From Rhizobium oryziradicis (GTDB lineage: Bacteria > Pseudomonadota > Alphaproteobacteria > Rhizobiales > Rhizobiaceae), in the NCBI RefSeq assembly GCF_001939045.1, contig NZ_MKIM01000027.1:1-64000 (forward strand): DNA of 64,000 bases, in the 5' to 3' direction. The translations under genes were made by a program, and so were the position numbers. The stretch's first letter is position 1, and each line of letters starts with the position of its first letter. The notes beneath the pieces were generated by a model that ran no database searches, was not told the origin of the DNA, and worked only from the letters and a program-made list of their open reading frames with translations. Positions 1-9,479 of this stretch are shown piece after piece.

Positions 1-137
1 TTTTGCGTTTTGGGGCAGTAAAGCTCGAAAACCACCAATCCTCACGTTCCGGGTCTGCTGGGCACAACCAAGCTGAAATTTGGAGAGTCTTTGGCTATTT
101 CGGGGCTTCTATCGGCATATACTTCCTATTATGGTAA
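1..137 (+). CDS. possible C-terminal end of a membrane protein (partial)
   Basis: A reading frame open from base 3 runs off the left edge and stops with TAA at 135-137. Its last 20 or so residues (EIWRVFGYFGASIGIYFLLW) look like a hydrophobic membrane segment preceded by a polar stretch. A second frame is also open here (22-180), so the choice rests only on the membrane-like composition. No family is recognisable from 44 residues. The next gene on the same strand begins 48 bases later and is also a membrane protein, so the two could be cotranscribed. Confidence 0.3.
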   Translation, partial: LRFGAVKLENHQSSRSGSAGHNQAEIWRVFGYFGASIGIYFLLW

Positions 138-184
138 GGTCTTGCGAAAACAGAAATTTGCGGTGAAGCACCGTAGCTAGATAG

Positions 185-1279
185 ATGATGATCAATTTGA
201 ACATGACACTTCCTCAACGTCCGTTGACCATCAAGCGGGACGTTCTCTCCTTACCCTTCGTGTACTATTTCTCACCTCCCATCATTCTCGCGTTGCTGGT
301 CGCGATGTTTTGTATGGAAGGGCCTGGAATTTTGCGCGATCTCCAGATCAAACAGGCTCCGCTGGAGTTGAAAGACGGCGACATTCAAGGAAGTTGCAGG
401 ACCAAGAAGGCAATTTTTACCTCATGCGAGGCCAAACTAACCTACGCCTATGACGGTGTGAAACACGTTGCAGAAACCGATTTCATGTTCGTGGATCTTC
501 ACAGTGGCGACTATGAAGCCAGCATCGTGATCTCGAAAACGGATCCGAAACTGGCAACGCTTTCGCTCGGCCTTTCCATGTTGTGGAATCGAATCATCAG
601 TTTTTTGGCGTTCGGTTTCTTACTCGCTGCCGGCTTGGTTCTTTTGCTGTTAACGCTATTTCGGATACTTCGTTCGCGTGGCTATATCCGTCAGCCGGGA
701 ATGTTGAGCTTAGTTCCCGTTGCAATCACGGCTTCCAGCGAGAGCAGGGGCCGATTGACTCTGACTTATGCAGATACGGTCAGGGAGGATAAAACCAAAC
801 GGATGGCATTTACGCAACTTGAGAAAGGTGCTGAACCCATCGTTATTGGAGAATCAAAAGGACACCCTGTTGCATTAGCGGCGTGGCATGAACACGCTTC
901 CGTACCCGTGTTGCTGGACAGTCGCCTTGAGCGCATCAATTTGGCGCAGGAAGAGCGCGCGAATTTGCTGCGTACTCTCACCGATCAAGGACTAATTGGT
1001 GAGCAGAGTGAAAATCATCCACAGGCGAAATCCCAGTTTTTCGTTCAGAGTCTCAAGGTGTTTGCGGCGGCCGTCTTGCTTCTGCTCGTTGCCTTGTTTG
1101 GTTATTGGCTTTGGTATGTCTTTGCGGCTCCGTCGCAGTTCACCTCACCGGCAACGGATATCAACAATATGATGCCAGCGCCTCTCAATCGTTGGGCTTG
1201 TACACATCTTCAAGAGCGTTTTGGCGATCAGAATGCGCCCTTCGGCTGCGTTGCAGACGATTTCAAAAGTTGGAAGTGA
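185..1279 (+). CDS. three-helix membrane protein of unknown function
   Basis: I do not recognise this 364-residue protein. Three hydrophobic stretches are visible, at about residues 30-46, 137-159 and 292-314. The roughly 90-residue loop between the first two holds a Cys pair (C71 and C81) and would face the periplasm if the short N-terminus is cytoplasmic. The 130-residue loop between helices 2 and 3 is polar and would then be cytoplasmic. A C-terminal tail of about 50 residues has two more Cys (C339, C355). Start is ATG at 185; a second ATG follows at once. Base composition looks more AT-rich by eye than the sox and glg genes, which may indicate a different history. Confidence is high that it is a gene and low for any function. 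Confidence 0.7.
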   Translation: MMINLNMTLPQRPLTIKRDVLSLPFVYYFSPPIILALLVAMFCMEGPGILRDLQIKQAPLELKDGDIQGSCRTKKAIFTSCEAKLTYAYDGVKHVAETDFMFVDLHSGDYEASIVISKTDPKLATLSLGLSMLWNRIISFLAFGFLLAAGLVLLLLTLFRILRSRGYIRQPGMLSLVPVAITASSESRGRLTLTYADTVREDKTKRMAFTQLEKGAEPIVIGESKGHPVALAAWHEHASVPVLLDSRLERINLAQEERANLLRTLTDQGLIGEQSENHPQAKSQFFVQSLKVFAAAVLLLLVALFGYWLWYVFAAPSQFTSPATDINNMMPAPLNRWACTHLQERFGDQNAPFGCVADDFKSWK

Positions 1280-1392
1280 TCTCTATGTCGCTGCGCATTT
1301 CATGGGATGCGTGGCGCTGACGTTATTCGCTCCCTCATGGCGGCGTGCTACAACTCTATGATCTGTACGTTATGTGAAACATGGGAGCAAAG

Positions 1393-2433
1393 ATGAGAGC
1401 TGTGTTGTTTGAAGCCTACGGCGAAGATGCCAAGGTCGTGACCGTTGATGATCCGACACCGCCGTCGCATGGCGTGGTTGTGAAAGTTGAGGCGACGGGC
1501 GTGTGTCGCAGTGACTGGCATGGCTGGATGGGACATGACCCTGATATTACGTTGCCCCATGTGCCGGGTCATGAATTGGCAGGCACTGTTGTTGCCGTTG
1601 GCAAGGGTGTGGTCCGCTGGAAAGTGGGCGATAGGGTGACGGTGCCTTTCGTGGGTGGTTGCGGTTCGTGTGACGAATGCCACGCCGGACATCAGCAGGT
1701 TTGTCATAATCAGTTCCAGCCAGGGTTTACCCATTGGGGATCGTTTGCGGAATATGTTGCGATCCATCAGGCCGATCTCAATCTGGTTGCTTTGCCACAG
1801 ACAATGGACTTTGCCACGGCGGCCAGCCTTGGCTGCCGGTTTGCCACATCTTTTCGCGCCGTTGTTGATCAGGGCAAGGCCGGGGCAGGGCAGTGGGTTG
1901 CGGTGCATGGTTGCGGCGGTGTCGGCTTGTCAGCCGTTATGATTGCCAATGCCGTGGGCGCAAACGTCGTGGCCATTGATATTGGCGAGGATAAATTGGC
2001 CTTGGCGAAGGAGTTGGGCGCTGTTGCTACCGTAAATGCATCGTCCGTTGCTGATGTGGCAGAGGCGGTGATGGAAATCACCAAGGGCGGGGCGCATGTG
2101 TCTTTGGATGCGCTTGGACATCCTGTGACTTGCTTTAACTCGGTACAGAACCTGCGTCGGCGCGGCAAGCATGTGCAGGTTGGTCTGATGTTGGCCGATC
2201 ACGCCAAGCCGCAGGTTCCTATGGCCAAGGTGATTGGTTGGGAGCTGGAATTGCTGGGTAGCCATGGCATGCAAGCCCATCGCTATGGTGCAATGCTGGA
2301 CATGGTGCAAAGTGGCAAGCTGGACCCGTCAAAGCTGGTTGGGCGTCAGATTAGCCTTGATGAGGCTCCGGACGCACTGGCCAATATGGATAAATTTCAA
2401 AGTGTTGGAGCTACGGTGATTACCCGTTTCTAA
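1393..2433 (+). CDS. zinc-dependent alcohol dehydrogenase (MDR superfamily)
   Basis: A 346-residue medium-chain dehydrogenase/reductase expected to oxidise an alcohol with NAD(P)+ in the cytoplasm. The catalytic zinc site is visible as [10 protein letters not shown] (C38) and GHE (H60-E61). The structural zinc lobe is C90, C93, C96 and C104. The Rossmann nucleotide-binding motif is GCGGVG near residue 170. I start at 1393 rather than the in-frame ATG at 1381 because GGAG at 1384-1387 sits at Shine-Dalgarno distance from 1393, and [10 protein letters not shown] is the normal family N-terminus. The gene converges on the sox operon across a shared terminator. The substrate cannot be told from sequence; proximity to sarcosine oxidase might suggest a formaldehyde or one-carbon role, but that is speculation. 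Confidence 0.9.
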   Translation: MRAVLFEAYGEDAKVVTVDDPTPPSHGVVVKVEATGVCRSDWHGWMGHDPDITLPHVPGHELAGTVVAVGKGVVRWKVGDRVTVPFVGGCGSCDECHAGHQQVCHNQFQPGFTHWGSFAEYVAIHQADLNLVALPQTMDFATAASLGCRFATSFRAVVDQGKAGAGQWVAVHGCGGVGLSAVMIANAVGANVVAIDIGEDKLALAKELGAVATVNASSVADVAEAVMEITKGGAHVSLDALGHPVTCFNSVQNLRRRGKHVQVGLMLADHAKPQVPMAKVIGWELELLGSHGMQAHRYGAMLDMVQSGKLDPSKLVGRQISLDEAPDALANMDKFQSVGATVITRF

Positions 2434-2452
2434 CACTTAAAAAATGCCATTA

Positions 2453-2490
2453 AAAAAGCCGCCTTGCATAATTTTGCAAGGCGGCTTTTT
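2453..2490. terminator. bidirectional rho-independent terminator
   Basis: A 15-bp perfect stem (arms 2453-2467 and 2476-2490, core GCCGCCTTGC) with an 8-base loop. It is flanked by A-runs on the left and T-runs on the right, so it can stop both the alcohol dehydrogenase transcript and the oncoming sox transcript. Confidence 0.9.
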
Positions 2491-2504
2491 CGTTTGAGAG
2501 GTTC

Positions 2505-3059
2505 TTAAAGGCTCGCGTCCGCAGCCCCTTCTTGCAACATGCCAAAGGCATATTCTGCAAAAGAACGCCAGCATTCTACGCGGAAATCCTGCTCATTCAT
2601 CCGGTAGAGCACGATCTCGATCTTGCCGAACACCGTGCGGGTAACAGAACCCACCGGGAAGGTTTTTTGTGACAGATTGAGCGGGCAGGCGGTGTTGAGG
2701 GTTTGCACGCTACCGGGGCCAGACACCAGAATGGCGGTGTTGCGGTGTGATACATTGGTGGCGGAGTGGATGGTGCCGGAGGTGGCGCAAAGTGCCATCA
2801 GGTCGGCCTCGCTCTCGTCAATCACCAGCCATTCATCCGGGCCGAGCCAGAAAGCGAGGCTGGGGCCGGATTGGGTGGAGGTTTTTGGTGTTGTCGGCAG
2901 GGCAAGGTTGAGTGCTGTGGACAGGCCAGCTACAGCATCCGCGCCTGCCCGCAAGGAAATGCGCGAGGCAGGAGTTGCGGGTGTAAGTGTGACATGGGCG
3001 GAGCCTGCGGTTTTGCCATCCAAAACCGTTTTGCGGGTGGCATTGATCATATCAGCCAT
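2505..3059 (-). CDS. soxG: sarcosine oxidase gamma subunit
   Basis: The small 184-residue gamma subunit of heterotetrameric sarcosine oxidase, a cytosolic enzyme that demethylates sarcosine to glycine and passes the methyl group to tetrahydrofolate as 5,10-methylene-THF with H2O2 release. It carries the family stretch LGPDEWLVI in the middle and VFGKIEIVLYR near the C-terminus. The start at 3059 is fixed by AAGGAGG eight bases upstream and overlaps the soxA stop by 8 bases, which implies translational coupling. An upstream in-frame ATG at 3083 lacks this support. It is the last gene of the soxBDAG operon and is followed by a strong terminator. Confidence 0.9.
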   Translation of the reverse strand: MADMINATRKTVLDGKTAGSAHVTLTPATPASRISLRAGADAVAGLSTALNLALPTTPKTSTQSGPSLAFWLGPDEWLVIDESEADLMALCATSGTIHSATNVSHRNTAILVSGPGSVQTLNTACPLNLSQKTFPVGSVTRTVFGKIEIVLYRMNEQDFRVECWRSFAEYAFGMLQEGAADASL

Positions 3060-6045
3060 GGATACGGCCTCCTTCCTTGTCAAAGAACACCATGTCCGTC
3101 ACCTCAACGGCAATGGTTTTGTCGGGCATCGGCACATAGAGCGTTTCGCCCATCTTGGCACGGCCCCCTGCCACAGTCGCAATGGCAATGGAGCGGCCAA
3201 GGTTTTCAGACCAATAGGATGACGTCACATGGCCCAGCATGGTCATCGGCTTGGGCTGATTGGGGTTGGCAACGATCTGCGCGCCTTCTTCCAGTACTTC
3301 GTTCGGGTCTTTGGTCAAAAGGCCAACCAATTGCTTGCGGCCTGAGGCCACCAGATCAGGGCGCTTGAGACCGCGAATGCCCACAAAGTCGGTCTTTTTC
3401 TTGGAGACGGCCCAGCCGTAATTGGCATCATCCGGCGTCAGCGTGCCATCAGTGTCTTGGCCGACAATAATATAGCCTTTTTCGGCGCGCAGCACGTGCA
3501 TGGTTTCTGTGCCATAGAGGCAGGCACCTAAGCTTTCCGCCCGCTTCCACACGGTTTCAAACACGGATGCGCCGTAATCGGCGGGCACGTTGATTTCAAA
3601 GCCCACTTCGCCGGTAAAGGATACTCTGAACAAGCGGGTAGGCACGCCGCAGAACTTGCCTTCGGCCACGCTCATATGCGGGAAGGCTTCGTTTGAAATA
3701 TCAATGCCTTCAATGAAGGGCTCGATAATCTCTCTCGCCTTTGGTCCCTGCACGGCAATCACTGCCCATTGCTCGGAAGCAGATGTGAGCCAGACCTTCA
3801 GCTCTGGGAATTCCGTTTGCAGATAGTCTTCCATATGGTTCAGCACGCGGGCCGCACCGCCGGTGGTGGTGGTAACGTGGAAGCGGTCTTCTGCCAAACG
3901 TCCGACCACACCATCATCATAGATAAACCCATCATCACGGGTCATGATGCCATAGCGGGCCTTGCCGGGCTTCAGGCTGTCCCACGGATTGGTGTAGAGC
4001 AGGTTGAGGAATTTGGCCGCATCCGGGCCAACCACTTCGATCTTGCCCAGCGTCGAGGCATTGAACACGCCCGCAACCTCGCGCACGGTTTTGCATTCGC
4101 GGTTGACAGCGGCGTGCATGTCCTCGCCGGGCTTGGGGTAATACCAGGCGCGTTTCCAGTTGCCGACATCTTCAAAATCGGCACCAAGTGCTGTTTCCAG
4201 ATCATGCATCGGGGTTTTGCGCGTCGGGTCAAACAACTCGCCGCGCGAATGGTTGATCAGCGTGCCAAAGGTCACCGGCGTATAGGGGGCGCGGAAAGTG
4301 GTGAGGCCCACTTGCGGGATATCCTTGCCCAGCATTTCGGCGGCAATGGCCAGTCCGTGCATATTGGACAGCTTGCCCTGATCCGACGCCATACCATTGG
4401 TGGTAAAGCGCTTGATATGCTCAATGGAATGCATTCCCTCGCGCACCGCCAAGCGAATATCCTTGGCGCAGACATCGTGCTGGAAGTCGATAAAGGCTTT
4501 CACGGTTGTGTCACGGCCAGCCCCTTGGGCGGCACCAATCATACCGCCGGTCCAAGCAAAGGCGTTCTTGCCATTCGGAATCGCGGCTGTTGCACCGTCC
4601 GCGCCGGTCTCTTTGGCAAATTGGCTGCCTGCGGCATGGGCTTCCGCCAAAAGATCGCTCAAATCATCCGTGCCATTGCAGGCACCCACGCAGAGGCTTT
4701 CCTGCACGTACACATCCGGCAGGAACCGATCCTTGGCGGCATCAAACTTCAACTTGCCGCGCGATTGCGAAAACAGATGCACCGAAGGCGTCCAGCCTGC
4801 TGACACCAGCAGCGCATCCACATCAATCTTGCGGGTGGAGCCACCGGAATTGCGCTGCACGCTGATGGTTTTGACTCGCAGGCGACCGGATGTATCCGTC
4901 ACACCATGGCCGGTCAGCACCTCAATGCCCAGCGCTCTTGCCTCCGCCAACACAGCTTCGCCGGGCTTTTCGCGGCAATCAATAATCGCTGCAATGGTGA
5001 CGCCCGCTTTTTTCAGATCAATCGCGGCTTCATAGGCCGAATCATGAGCGGTGTAGACCGCCACTTTTGCGCCCACGGCAACACCAAAATGGTTGAGATA
5101 GGTGCGCGCAGCCGACGCCAGCATAATGCCGGGGCGGTCGTTGTTGGCAAACACCATGTGGCGCTCAATCGCGCCGGTGGCCAGCACCACTTTTTTTGCC
5201 CGCACCTGCCACAGCCGTTCGCGGGGCAAGCCCTTGGCGGGTTTGGCGATATGGTCGGTGATGCGCTCGGCCAGACCGAGGAAATTATGGTTGTAATAGC
5301 CAAAGGCTGTGGTGCGGGTCAGCACGGTGACATTGTCCATGGCTTTCAATTTCGCCACAGTGGCTTGCGCCCAGTCGTAGCCGCTCACACCATCAATCAC
5401 CGCACCGGTGTCATAATGGAAAGCGCCACCCATTTCCGGCTGTTCATCGCAGATGATCACCGATGCGCCTGTCTCAGCCGCGGCAAGCGCCGCCGTCAGG
5501 CCCGCCACGCCGCCGCCGACCACCATCACATCGCAATGGGCGTAGCGGTTGGCATAATGATCGGTGTCGTCTTCGGTTGGGGCCACGCCAAGGCCTGCGG
5601 CACGGCGGATGATCGGCTCATAAATCTTGTGCCAGAAGCTTTTAGGCCACATGAAGGTCTTGTAGTAGAAGCCAGCGGCAAAGAAGGGCGAGAGCAGATC
5701 ATTGACCGCACCAATATCCATCGACAGCGACGGCCAGCGGTTTTGCGTCTGCACGCGCATGCCATCAAACACTTCCTGCACGGGCGCGCGCACGTTGGGC
5801 TGACGCCGCGCACTATCGCGCGAAATGTCGAGCAGCGCGTTTGGCTCTTCTGGGCCAGCCGTGAGAATGCCGCGTGGACGGTGATATTTGAACGAGCGGC
5901 CGACGAGATGAATGCCATTGGCCAAAAGCGCCGATGCCACGCTATCACCTTCAAGGGCCGTGAGAATGCGGCCATCGACAGTGAAACGGGCGGTTCTGGC
6001 AGGGGTCAGACGGCCCTTGCCGGGGATACGATTGGCTCCGCTCAT
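3052..6045 (-). CDS. soxA: sarcosine oxidase alpha subunit
   Basis: The large 997-residue subunit, within the usual 960-1005 range. The N-terminal 100 residues form the ferredoxin-like fold seen in this family without iron-sulfur cysteines (EGDSVASALLANG, FKYHRPRG). A dinucleotide-binding FAD/NAD domain follows (VVGGGVAGLTAALAAAETGA near residue 175). The C-terminal 400 residues are a glycine-cleavage T-protein-like tetrahydrofolate-binding domain (AVQGPKARE, FTGEVGFEI, GTETMHVLRAEKG). This subunit holds NAD+ and the folate site that captures the formaldehyde equivalent. ATG overlaps the soxD stop by four bases (ATGA), so translation is probably coupled. Confidence 0.95.
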   Translation of the reverse strand: MSGANRIPGKGRLTPARTARFTVDGRILTALEGDSVASALLANGIHLVGRSFKYHRPRGILTAGPEEPNALLDISRDSARRQPNVRAPVQEVFDGMRVQTQNRWPSLSMDIGAVNDLLSPFFAAGFYYKTFMWPKSFWHKIYEPIIRRAAGLGVAPTEDDTDHYANRYAHCDVMVVGGGVAGLTAALAAAETGASVIICDEQPEMGGAFHYDTGAVIDGVSGYDWAQATVAKLKAMDNVTVLTRTTAFGYYNHNFLGLAERITDHIAKPAKGLPRERLWQVRAKKVVLATGAIERHMVFANNDRPGIMLASAARTYLNHFGVAVGAKVAVYTAHDSAYEAAIDLKKAGVTIAAIIDCREKPGEAVLAEARALGIEVLTGHGVTDTSGRLRVKTISVQRNSGGSTRKIDVDALLVSAGWTPSVHLFSQSRGKLKFDAAKDRFLPDVYVQESLCVGACNGTDDLSDLLAEAHAAGSQFAKETGADGATAAIPNGKNAFAWTGGMIGAAQGAGRDTTVKAFIDFQHDVCAKDIRLAVREGMHSIEHIKRFTTNGMASDQGKLSNMHGLAIAAEMLGKDIPQVGLTTFRAPYTPVTFGTLINHSRGELFDPTRKTPMHDLETALGADFEDVGNWKRAWYYPKPGEDMHAAVNRECKTVREVAGVFNASTLGKIEVVGPDAAKFLNLLYTNPWDSLKPGKARYGIMTRDDGFIYDDGVVGRLAEDRFHVTTTTGGAARVLNHMEDYLQTEFPELKVWLTSASEQWAVIAVQGPKAREIIEPFIEGIDISNEAFPHMSVAEGKFCGVPTRLFRVSFTGEVGFEINVPADYGASVFETVWKRAESLGACLYGTETMHVLRAEKGYIIVGQDTDGTLTPDDANYGWAVSKKKTDFVGIRGLKRPDLVASGRKQLVGLLTKDPNEVLEEGAQIVANPNQPKPMTMLGHVTSSYWSENLGRSIAIATVAGGRAKMGETLYVPMPDKTIAVEVTDMVFFDKEGGRIHG

Positions 6046-6362
6046 TTCGCAGCTCCCTTGTTGTCGATGAGGGCCTGCACAGCGGCATCATCCGGCTTTG
6101 CTTCACCTGCCTTATAGGTCAGCAAAAATTTGTCGCTGACCGTATCGCGCACCGCGTTGAAGAAGCGCCCGCAGCCATGCAGATGCCGCCAACGTTCAAA
6201 GATAATACCCTTTGGGTTATCGCGCAGAAAGAAATAGGCCTCAAACTCTTCATCGGAAATCTCGGCAATATTGGAAGGCCGCACAATATGCGCCTCGCCT
6301 GCGCCGTGAAACTCCAGTTCGGACCGTTCTTCCTGACAATAGGGACATTTGATCAACAGCAT
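6042..6362 (-). CDS. soxD: sarcosine oxidase delta subunit
   Basis: A 106-residue protein matching the small zinc-binding delta subunit. The CPYC pair (C6, C9) near the N-terminus and HLHGCGR (H60, H62, C64) provide the zinc ligands typical of SoxD. The family stretch IVRPSN and the YFFLRDNPKG segment are also present. It bridges subunits of the heterotetramer rather than catalysing anything itself. It lies between soxB (16-base gap) and soxA (4-base overlap) in the canonical B-D-A-G order. Confidence 0.95.
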   Translation of the reverse strand: MLLIKCPYCQEERSELEFHGAGEAHIVRPSNIAEISDEEFEAYFFLRDNPKGIIFERWRHLHGCGRFFNAVRDTVSDKFLLTYKAGEAKPDDAAVQALIDNKGAAK

Positions 6363-6378
6363 CTCGAAATCCCTTTAT

Positions 6379-7632
6379 TTAGTGAGCCACCGCAGCCGCA
6401 GCCGCTTCATCAATCAATCGTCCGGTGCGGAACCGATCCAGCGTCAGGCCCTTGGCCAAGTCATGCGGTTCACCCTTGGCAATCAGATGGGCAAACAGGT
6501 TGGCAGAGCCGGGCGTGGCCTTGAAGCCACCGGTGCCCCAGCCGCAATTGACAAACAGATTGGGCACTGGCGTCACGCTCTGAATCGGTGAACGGTCGGC
6601 GGTGTTGTCGGTAATACCACCCCATTGGCGCATCATCTTGACGCGACGGAAAATTGGAAACAGCTCGCAAATCGCATCCAGCGTGTGGGTGATAATCTGC
6701 AAACCGCCGGTTTGTGAATAGGAGTTGTACTGGTCGGTGCCAGCCCCAATCACCAACTCGCCCTTATCCGATTGCGAAATATATGCGTGCACAGTGTTGG
6801 ACATCACCACGCAGGGGAAAATCGGCTTGAGCGGCTCCGACACCAGCGCTTGCAGCGGCGTGGAATGGATCGGCAGGCGCACATCGGCCATGCCCATCAC
6901 CATGGAATTGTGGCCGGAGGCGGAAACGCCGATTTTCTTCGCGCCAATAAAGCCCTTGGAGGTATCAACGCCAATGACTTCACCGCCGGGTCCGCGGCGA
7001 ATACCCGTGACTTCGCAATTTTGAATGATATGCACACCGCGATCGGACGCAGCACGGGCATAGCCCCAAGCCACGGCATCATGGCGGGCCGTGCCGCCGC
7101 GCCGTTGCAGGGCGGCCCCATTGATGGGGTAGCGGGCGGTTTTGCCAATCTCCAGCGGCGGGCAGAAGGCCTTGGCCTGTTCCGGCGTCAGCCACTCATT
7201 ATCAATGCCATAGAGCGTGTTGGCATGGACGTGGCGCTTGAAGCTCTGCTTGTCATGCACATTGTGCGACAGCATCATCACGCCGCGGGCCGAATACATC
7301 ACATTGTAATTCAGCTCCTGGCTCAAGCCCTCCCAGAGTTTGAGGGAGTGCTCGTAAATGTCCATGCTCTCTTCATAGAGATAATTGGAGCGAATGATTG
7401 TGGTGTTGCGCCCGGTGTTGCCGCCGCCAATCCAGCCTTTTTCAATCACGGCAATATTGGTGATGCCATGTTCTTTGGCCAGATAATAGGCAGCGCCCAA
7501 GCCATGGCCACCGCCGCCAATAATAATGACATCATAGGATTTGCGTGGCTCGGGCGATGTCCATTGGGCGCTCCAACCGGTGTGGGCGCGAAGCGCCTCG
7601 CGGGCTACGGCAAAAACCGAATATTTGCGCAT
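6379..7632 (-). CDS. soxB: sarcosine oxidase beta subunit
   Basis: A 417-residue flavoprotein of the DAO family that carries the sarcosine oxidation site. The FAD-binding motif IIIGGGGHGLGAAYYLA lies at residues 36-52. The GGTARHDAVAWGYARAA segment (H184) contains the histidine I expect to carry covalent FMN in heterotetrameric enzymes. The C-terminus has the flavin-binding NCGWGTGGFKATPGS loop. It is the first gene of soxBDAG; the operon promoter must lie in 7633-8071. The folate genes folD and purU, which accompany sox in some bacteria, are absent here, so reduced folate handling must be encoded elsewhere. Confidence 0.95.
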   Translation of the reverse strand: MRKYSVFAVAREALRAHTGWSAQWTSPEPRKSYDVIIIGGGGHGLGAAYYLAKEHGITNIAVIEKGWIGGGNTGRNTTIIRSNYLYEESMDIYEHSLKLWEGLSQELNYNVMYSARGVMMLSHNVHDKQSFKRHVHANTLYGIDNEWLTPEQAKAFCPPLEIGKTARYPINGAALQRRGGTARHDAVAWGYARAASDRGVHIIQNCEVTGIRRGPGGEVIGVDTSKGFIGAKKIGVSASGHNSMVMGMADVRLPIHSTPLQALVSEPLKPIFPCVVMSNTVHAYISQSDKGELVIGAGTDQYNSYSQTGGLQIITHTLDAICELFPIFRRVKMMRQWGGITDNTADRSPIQSVTPVPNLFVNCGWGTGGFKATPGSANLFAHLIAKGEPHDLAKGLTLDRFRTGRLIDEAAAAAVAH

Positions 7633-8071
7633 TCCTATCGTCTCCTATAACCACGTCACTCTGGCGTAGAGGCAAAGCTGTGACAGATCAATATGCGCCA
7701 TGCCCCTTCCTTTGCGACACGCATCTGTTCGTCTTTCGACACGTCAGCATTATTCGTGCACAGCCATGGCATTTTCATCATAATCTTCTATCTAACGCAT
7801 GGCGCGCTCCACTGGATCGTTTGAACGATAGCGTCTGTGTAAAAAAAGCGCTCCCCGCTTTGAACCCATGCAAATTGGGGTGCTTTCGAGTGCATTTGCA
7901 GGGTCTTTTTTAAAAGACTGTGCAACTGGATATAGACTCTGGCCTATCGATCTGTTATTGGCGCTCGAAATTACTGAACTCTCGGGTTCAGTGAACAGCA
8001 TTTTTTTGGGTCCGTCCGATGGTATTCGTCTGGCGGCTGTTGAACATAAAACCAAAGGAACGGGATTCGAC
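7633..8071. other. intergenic region between divergent soxB and rpsU, no gene seen
   Basis: About 440 bases without a convincing gene. It must contain the soxB promoter (leftward) and the rpsU promoter (rightward). Open frames here, including an upstream extension of rpsU from 7868, have no conserved features. A-runs and T-runs and an imperfect hairpin near 7845-7888 are present, but I could not assign promoters with confidence. Confidence 0.5.
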
Positions 8072-8308
8072 GTGCAGGTACTTGTCCGCGATAACAACGT
8101 TGATCAGGCGCTTCGCGCCTTGAAGAAGAAGATGCAACGCGAAGGCATCTTCCGTGAAATGAAAATGCGTGACTACTATGAAAAGCCGTCGCAGAAGCGT
8201 GCTCGCGAAAAGGCTGAAGCCGTTCGTCGCGTTCGCAAGCTTGCACGCAAGAAGATGCAGCGTGAAGGCTTGATTGCTGCGCCTGCTCCTCGTGTTGCCA
8301 GCCGTTAA
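8072..8308 (+). CDS. rpsU: 30S ribosomal protein S21
   Basis: A 78-residue basic protein that matches bS21 throughout ([20 protein letters not shown], then the KKMQREG repeat and an Arg/Lys-rich tail). bS21 binds the 30S platform near the anti-Shine-Dalgarno region and helps initiation. The start is GTG at 8072, read as Met-Gln-Val-Leu-Val, with an AAGGA upstream at 8055-8059. The frame remains open to 7868, but that extension has no family similarity. The protein is monocistronic and followed by its own terminator. Confidence 0.95.
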   Translation: MQVLVRDNNVDQALRALKKKMQREGIFREMKMRDYYEKPSQKRAREKAEAVRRVRKLARKKMQREGLIAAPAPRVASR

Positions 8309-8334
8309 TCGGCCGCAATTTAGTGGTTTAAATT

Positions 8335-8369
8335 AAAAAGCGGCGACGGTCTCCACGTGGCCGCTTTTT
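8335..8369. terminator. rho-independent terminator after rpsU
   Basis: Arms AAAAAGCGGC (8335-8344) and GCCGCTTTTT (8360-8369) form a stem that ends in a T-run 26 bases after the rpsU stop. Confidence 0.85.
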
Positions 8370-8567
8370 CTATGTTGAAGATAGTCTATTGTGCAATGAT
8401 GCCATGATACGCTTGGCCGGAATCGGTTTAAGAGATAATCATATGGCTGATTTCAATGGTATGACGTTTCTTTGCCGTCATTGTGACAGATACGTCGTTA
8501 GTTAAGCGGAACGGAAAGCATGGTGCATATGGCCGGGATATCTTCCAACATCAGCGGTAAGGCGCAT

Positions 8568-9395
8568 ATGTCGCGCTGGAATGGACTGGGAGTAAAGGCT
8601 TTCGGCGTCGCCGTCTTTTTCGCTCTCGCAGGCTGTCAGACCAGCCAGACCACGGATGTGATCAATATTGACCGCGCGCAAGGCTCCAAGGAGAATATCA
8701 GTTCTCTCACTGCTGTCATTGCGGCCAATCCCAAAGATCCAAGCGGTTACAATGTGCGCGGCTCTGCTTATGGGCGTGCCGGCGATTTCAATCGCGCTTT
8801 GGCTGATTTCAGCACCGCTTTGCAGATCAATCCAAATTTTTATCAGGCCTATGCCAACCGCGCTCTTGTGTATCGCAACATGGGTAAGCCTGTTGAAGCC
8901 GCGCGTGATTATACGGCCGCTTTGAAAATCAATCCGAATTACGATGTTGCCTATATTGGCCGCGGCAATATTTACCGCCAGGCCGGACGCGTTGATGAGG
9001 CGTTTCAGGATTTCTCCAAGGCGATTTCGCTCGATACCACCGATGGCCGGGCCTATCACAATCGCGGTCTGATTTACCAGTTGCGCGGCCAGCACGATAA
9101 GGCAATTGACGATTTCTCCAAGGCGATTTCTCTGTCGCCGGGTGCGCCTGAGCCATACAATGGTCGTGGTGTCAGCTACCTCGCCTTGAATGATGATGAA
9201 AACGCCTTTGCCGATTTCAATCATGCGATTGAAATGAACCCGAAGCTGGCCGAATCCTGGGCCAATCAGGCGCTGGTCTATGAGCGTCGTGGCGATAAGG
9301 TCAAGGCTGCAAAGTCCTATTCCCACGCCGTGGGGCTTGATCCCAATTATCAGCCGGCGCGCGATGGTTTGGCGCGCACACGCGGCACCAGCTGA
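8568..9395 (+). CDS. TPR-repeat lipoprotein (NlpI-like)
   Basis: A 275-residue predicted lipoprotein. With the ATG at 8568 the N-terminus is a short positive segment, a hydrophobic stretch and a clear lipobox LAGC with Cys23. The starts at 8520 and 8529 would place extra residues before the signal, so I prefer 8568. The rest is a row of about six 34-residue tetratricopeptide repeats (for example AYANRALVYRNMGKPVEAARD and the next YNRG-like units), which normally mediate protein-protein contacts. It resembles the NlpI group, which scaffolds peptidoglycan hydrolases and proteases at the outer membrane, but the partner here is unknown. A strong terminator follows. Confidence 0.85.
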   Translation: MSRWNGLGVKAFGVAVFFALAGCQTSQTTDVINIDRAQGSKENISSLTAVIAANPKDPSGYNVRGSAYGRAGDFNRALADFSTALQINPNFYQAYANRALVYRNMGKPVEAARDYTAALKINPNYDVAYIGRGNIYRQAGRVDEAFQDFSKAISLDTTDGRAYHNRGLIYQLRGQHDKAIDDFSKAISLSPGAPEPYNGRGVSYLALNDDENAFADFNHAIEMNPKLAESWANQALVYERRGDKVKAAKSYSHAVGLDPNYQPARDGLARTRGTS

Positions 9396-9408
9396 TTGCA
9401 TCACCATT

Positions 9409-9438
9409 AAAAAAGCCGGGGCATTCCCCGGCTTTTTT
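9409..9438. terminator. bidirectional rho-independent terminator
   Basis: A perfect 13-bp stem (9409-9421 and 9426-9438, core AAGCCGGGG) with a 4-base loop, A-run on the left and T-run on the right. It serves the TPR lipoprotein and the oncoming cytochrome oxidase subunit IV gene. Confidence 0.92.
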
Positions 9439-9479
9439 GTGTCTCAAATTTTGATTTGCCAGCAAAGCACTGTCGCTCT

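Noticed and set aside
4906..6117. A 403-codon open frame antisense to soxA
   Set aside because: It is an antisense shadow of a clearly conserved gene and shows no recognisable motif.
7868..8071. N-terminal extension of rpsU
   Set aside because: bS21 is 70-80 residues and begins at the GTG at 8072; the extension has no S21 similarity.
8700..9360. Direct DNA repeats
   Set aside because: The periodicity reflects the 34-residue TPR motif at the protein level; it is not a DNA repeat array or CRISPR.
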